Shown here: positions 15,287 to 17,024 of the stretch, one piece after another
How the letters are laid out: each line of letters begins with the position of its first letter
Numbering within the stretch: position 1 is the first letter of the stretch
Source: an uncultured Rubrobacteraceae bacterium
Lineage (GTDB): Bacteria > Actinomycetota > Rubrobacteria > Rubrobacterales > Rubrobacteraceae
Assembly: GCA_902806105.1 (NCBI GenBank)
Contig: CADCVI010000021.1
Location: 1 to 17,024, forward strand
Reading direction: 5' to 3'
DNA length: 17,024 nucleotides
Program-made: the position numbers and the translations under genes
Notes under the pieces: generated by a model
Told to the model about the DNA's origin: nothing
Seen by the model: only the letters and a program-made list of their open reading frames with translations
Database searches by the model: none

Positions 15287-16512
15287 GGATCTGCTTCGTT
15301 TCGAGGCGCTTCTTCCCGGCGATCTCCGGGATGAGCGTCTATGCCTCCAACCTCCTCGGCGAGCTCGTGCGGATGGGCCACGACGTCACCATGATCTCGC
15401 AGTACCGCGGCGACGATCTCGGCACGCGCATCTACGGCGGGGGTCCGCCGCCGTCGGTTCCGGGCGTGCGCGTCGTGGGTCTCGAAGCCCTCGGCGAGCA
15501 GTCCGGCGGCAACTTCGAGGAGGATATCGCGACGATGGCGGAGACGATCGTCGAGGAGCACGGCGAGAGCCCGTTCGACGTCATCCACGCGCAGTACGCT
15601 TATCCCACGGGTCTCGCCGCGATGGAGGCGAGCCGCAAGCTCGGGGTCCCGAACCTCGTCTCAATCCAGGGCGGCGACGGACACTGGATCGGGGGCTGCT
15701 GCGCCACCCACAAGAGGGCCATGCTCGCCGTCCTCGGCCACGCCGGTGCCCTCCTGATCCCCACCCGCTCCTTCGCCGACGAGGTCACCGAGAACCACGG
15801 CACCCCCCCGACAAGCTTCACCATAATCCCGAACGCCGTGGATACGCGGCGCTTCGAACCGGTCGAGGACGGGAAGCTGGGCGCGCTCCCCGAGGAGCCG
15901 ACCCTTCTCTACCACGGCAGGGTCGACCGCCGGAAGGGCGCGCTCGTCCTCCTCGACGCCTTCGCCGACCTCGCCCGCGAACTTCCCGGGCTGCGACTGG
16001 CGGTCTCCGGCATCGGCCCGGACACGGACGCCGTCTCCGACCGCGTCAGCGAGCTGGACCTCGGGGACCGTGTCGAGCTCCTCGGCTACGCCTCCTACGA
16101 CGAGGTCCCCGGCAAATACCGCCGGGGCGACGTCTTCGTCTCCCCGACCTTCGCCGAGGGCTTCTCGAACACCATCCTGGAAGCGATGGCCGCCGGCCTC
16201 CCCATAGTCTCGACCCGTGCCGTCGGCGTCGTGGACTGCCTGCGCCACGACGAGAACGCCCTGCTCGCCGAGCCCGGCAGCGCCGGGAGCCTCGCCTCGG
16301 AGCTCCGCCGCATGCTCGACGACGCGCCCCTGCGCGCCCGTCTCGCGGAGCAGGCGCTCCACGAGGTCCGCACGCTCTACTCCTGGCCGAACGTCGCCCG
16401 GCAGATCGTCGGCGTCTACGAGGACCTCCTGGGGACGCGCCCGGATGCGGACTGGTCCGCCGGCGGACCGGTCGAGCCCTGCCGCTTCCGCGAGACCCCG
16501 CACCTGCTTTGA
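15283..16512 (+). CDS. GT4-family glycosyltransferase (MshA-like fold)
   Basis: A 409-residue GT-B retaining glycosyltransferase. The N-terminal domain begins MRICFVSRRFFPAISGMSVYA, the acceptor-side loop; the donor domain has YHGRVDRRKG and the EX7E motif Glu292-x7-Glu300 in AEGFSNTILEAMAAG, followed by GLPIVSTRAVG. The family transfers sugars from nucleotide or phosphate donors; MshA, which adds GlcNAc to inositol 3-phosphate, belongs to it. General GT4 features do not fix donor or acceptor. Context with an inositol-phosphate synthase upstream and a PIG-L deacetylase downstream is what suggests a GlcNAc-cyclitol product. The GTG start overlaps the preceding stop. There is no signal peptide, so it acts in the cytoplasm. 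Confidence 0.9.
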   Translation: MRICFVSRRFFPAISGMSVYASNLLGELVRMGHDVTMISQYRGDDLGTRIYGGGPPPSVPGVRVVGLEALGEQSGGNFEEDIATMAETIVEEHGESPFDVIHAQYAYPTGLAAMEASRKLGVPNLVSIQGGDGHWIGGCCATHKRAMLAVLGHAGALLIPTRSFADEVTENHGTPPTSFTIIPNAVDTRRFEPVEDGKLGALPEEPTLLYHGRVDRRKGALVLLDAFADLARELPGLRLAVSGIGPDTDAVSDRVSELDLGDRVELLGYASYDEVPGKYRRGDVFVSPTFAEGFSNTILEAMAAGLPIVSTRAVGVVDCLRHDENALLAEPGSAGSLASELRRMLDDAPLRARLAEQALHEVRTLYSWPNVARQIVGVYEDLLGTRPDADWSAGGPVEPCRFRETPHLL

Positions 16513-16675
16513 GCAGCTCCCGGCCGCCGGCTCTCAGCCGTTCGCTCCTGCCCGGTGAACGCCAGGCCCCGAAGAACGACAAGGCAACCCTACCACCGGG
16601 GCTCGAGCTTCCCGGGCGAGTGCTCTATCCGTGCCCGATACGCCGTAAACTCGACGGGCTGATGGCCGGAAGTCC
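16513..16675. other. 163-base gap between glycosyltransferase and deacetylase
   Basis: The only long gap inside the run. It contains a GC-rich inverted repeat CCGGG (16596-16600) and CCCGG (16611-16615) around an internal GCTCGAGC, and a TAAACT -10-like element (16646-16651) 25 bases before the next start. It could hold an attenuator or a second promoter, but neither a T-tract nor a -35 box is visible. No convincing small gene was found in it. Confidence 0.3.
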
Positions 16676-17024
16676 ATGCCCGTAAGCTCCGGAACCGCGC
16701 TCTTCGTCTCGCCCCACCTCGACGACGTCGCCTTCTCCTGCGGCGGCACCCTCGCCCTGCTCGCGCGCGAAGGCTGGAAGACGGTGCTCGCGACGGTCTT
16801 CACCCGCAGCGTCCCCGACCCCGCCGGCTTCGCCCTCGCCTGCCAGACGGACAAGGGCCTCCCCCCGGACGCCGACTACATGGCGCTGCGGCGTGAGGAG
16901 GACTGTGAGGCGGCGAGGCTCCTCGGCGCGGACCGGACGATCTGGCTCGATCTCCCCGAGGCCCCGCACCGCGGCTACGGCTCCGCCCCCGAGCTTTTCG
17001 CCGGAGCTATGGAGGGCGACGAAG
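16676..17024 (+). CDS. PIG-L family deacetylase, 3' end outside window
   Basis: The first 116 codons of a frame that runs off the window. PHLDDVAFSCGGTLALLAREG near the N-terminus contains the PHxDD motif (Pro13, His14, Asp16, Asp17) of PIG-L zinc deacetylases, with LRREEDCEAARLLGADRTIWLDLPEAP further on, also typical. Relatives remove the acetyl group from GlcNAc-phosphatidylinositol, GlcNAc-inositol (MshB) or bacillithiol precursors (BshB). ATG 16676 is the only start: upstream in-frame codons soon meet a stop. GGAAG (16668-16672) is a close, weak ribosome binding site. It follows the glycosyltransferase after 163 bases, so it may be cotranscribed or have its own promoter. The pairing with the GT4 gene is the mycothiol-like part of the cluster. 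Confidence 0.87.
   Translation, partial: MPVSSGTALFVSPHLDDVAFSCGGTLALLAREGWKTVLATVFTRSVPDPAGFALACQTDKGLPPDADYMALRREEDCEAARLLGADRTIWLDLPEAPHRGYGSAPELFAGAMEGDE

Noticed and set aside
15234..16685. 483-residue plus-strand frame over the glycosyltransferase
   Set aside because: Arg/Pro/Gly-rich shadow; the glycosyltransferase frame has full GT4 motifs over the same bases.
7473..17024. Interpretation as a standard mycothiol operon
   Set aside because: MshC and MshD are not seen, and YcaO, HD, MBL and methyltransferase genes have no place in it; the PIG-L and GT4 calls alone are too general to prove it.
1..17024. Mobile element or genomic-island boundary
   Set aside because: No transposase, integrase, tRNA or long direct or inverted repeat was found, and base composition looks even apart from the short AT-rich control region at 4060-4105.

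Overview
The window is GC-rich (about two thirds or more G+C by eye) and densely coded. Gene content and codon use suggest a deep-branching actinobacterium, most likely Rubrobacter or a close relative; this is inference from gene families, not from a marker gene. No rRNA, tRNA, CRISPR array, insertion sequence or integrase is visible, and no gene-free stretch exceeds 300 bases.

Left part (1-7310) is a set of mostly small, independent genes. In order they are: the 3' part of a DUF2268-type HExxH metalloprotease, a DUF5946 cysteine-rich protein, a spore-photoproduct-lyase-like radical SAM protein with a possible leaderless promoter, and a minus-strand pair of an AlkA-like DNA glycosylase and a VOC/glyoxalase-fold protein. 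This pair is divergent from a MarR regulator. Between them lies a perfect 18-bp palindrome beside a consensus TATAAT, a very likely MarR operator. Next come a large minus-strand membrane-anchored protein of unknown function, a minus-strand ABM/quinol monooxygenase-like protein and a plus-strand SRPBCC-fold protein.

Right part (7473-17024) is the interesting region: nine plus-strand genes in one tight run that leaves the window inside the ninth. They are an inositol-phosphate-synthase-like protein, an HD-domain protein, a SAM methyltransferase, a Gfo/Idh/MocA oxidoreductase, a zinc-knuckle plus degenerate metallo-beta-lactamase protein, a YcaO-family protein, a xylose-isomerase-like TIM barrel, a GT4 glycosyltransferase and a PIG-L deacetylase. 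Six junctions are 4-base NTGA stop/start overlaps, one of them using a CTG start that an ATG/GTG-only caller would miss. Such coupling indicates one transcript and one pathway.

My working reading is that the run builds a small glycosylated cyclitol. The synthase would make an inositol-phosphate-like ring. The Gfo/Idh and TIM-barrel enzymes would oxidise or isomerise a polyol or sugar. GT4 and PIG-L would attach and N-deacetylate an amino sugar, as MshA and MshB do in mycothiol synthesis. The YcaO, MBL, HD and methyltransferase proteins would supply further steps. No precursor peptide, TfuA, E1-like or dehydrogenase partner of a peptide-modifying YcaO is present, so the YcaO substrate may be non-peptidic. 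The product is unknown and this combination does not match a pathway I can name.
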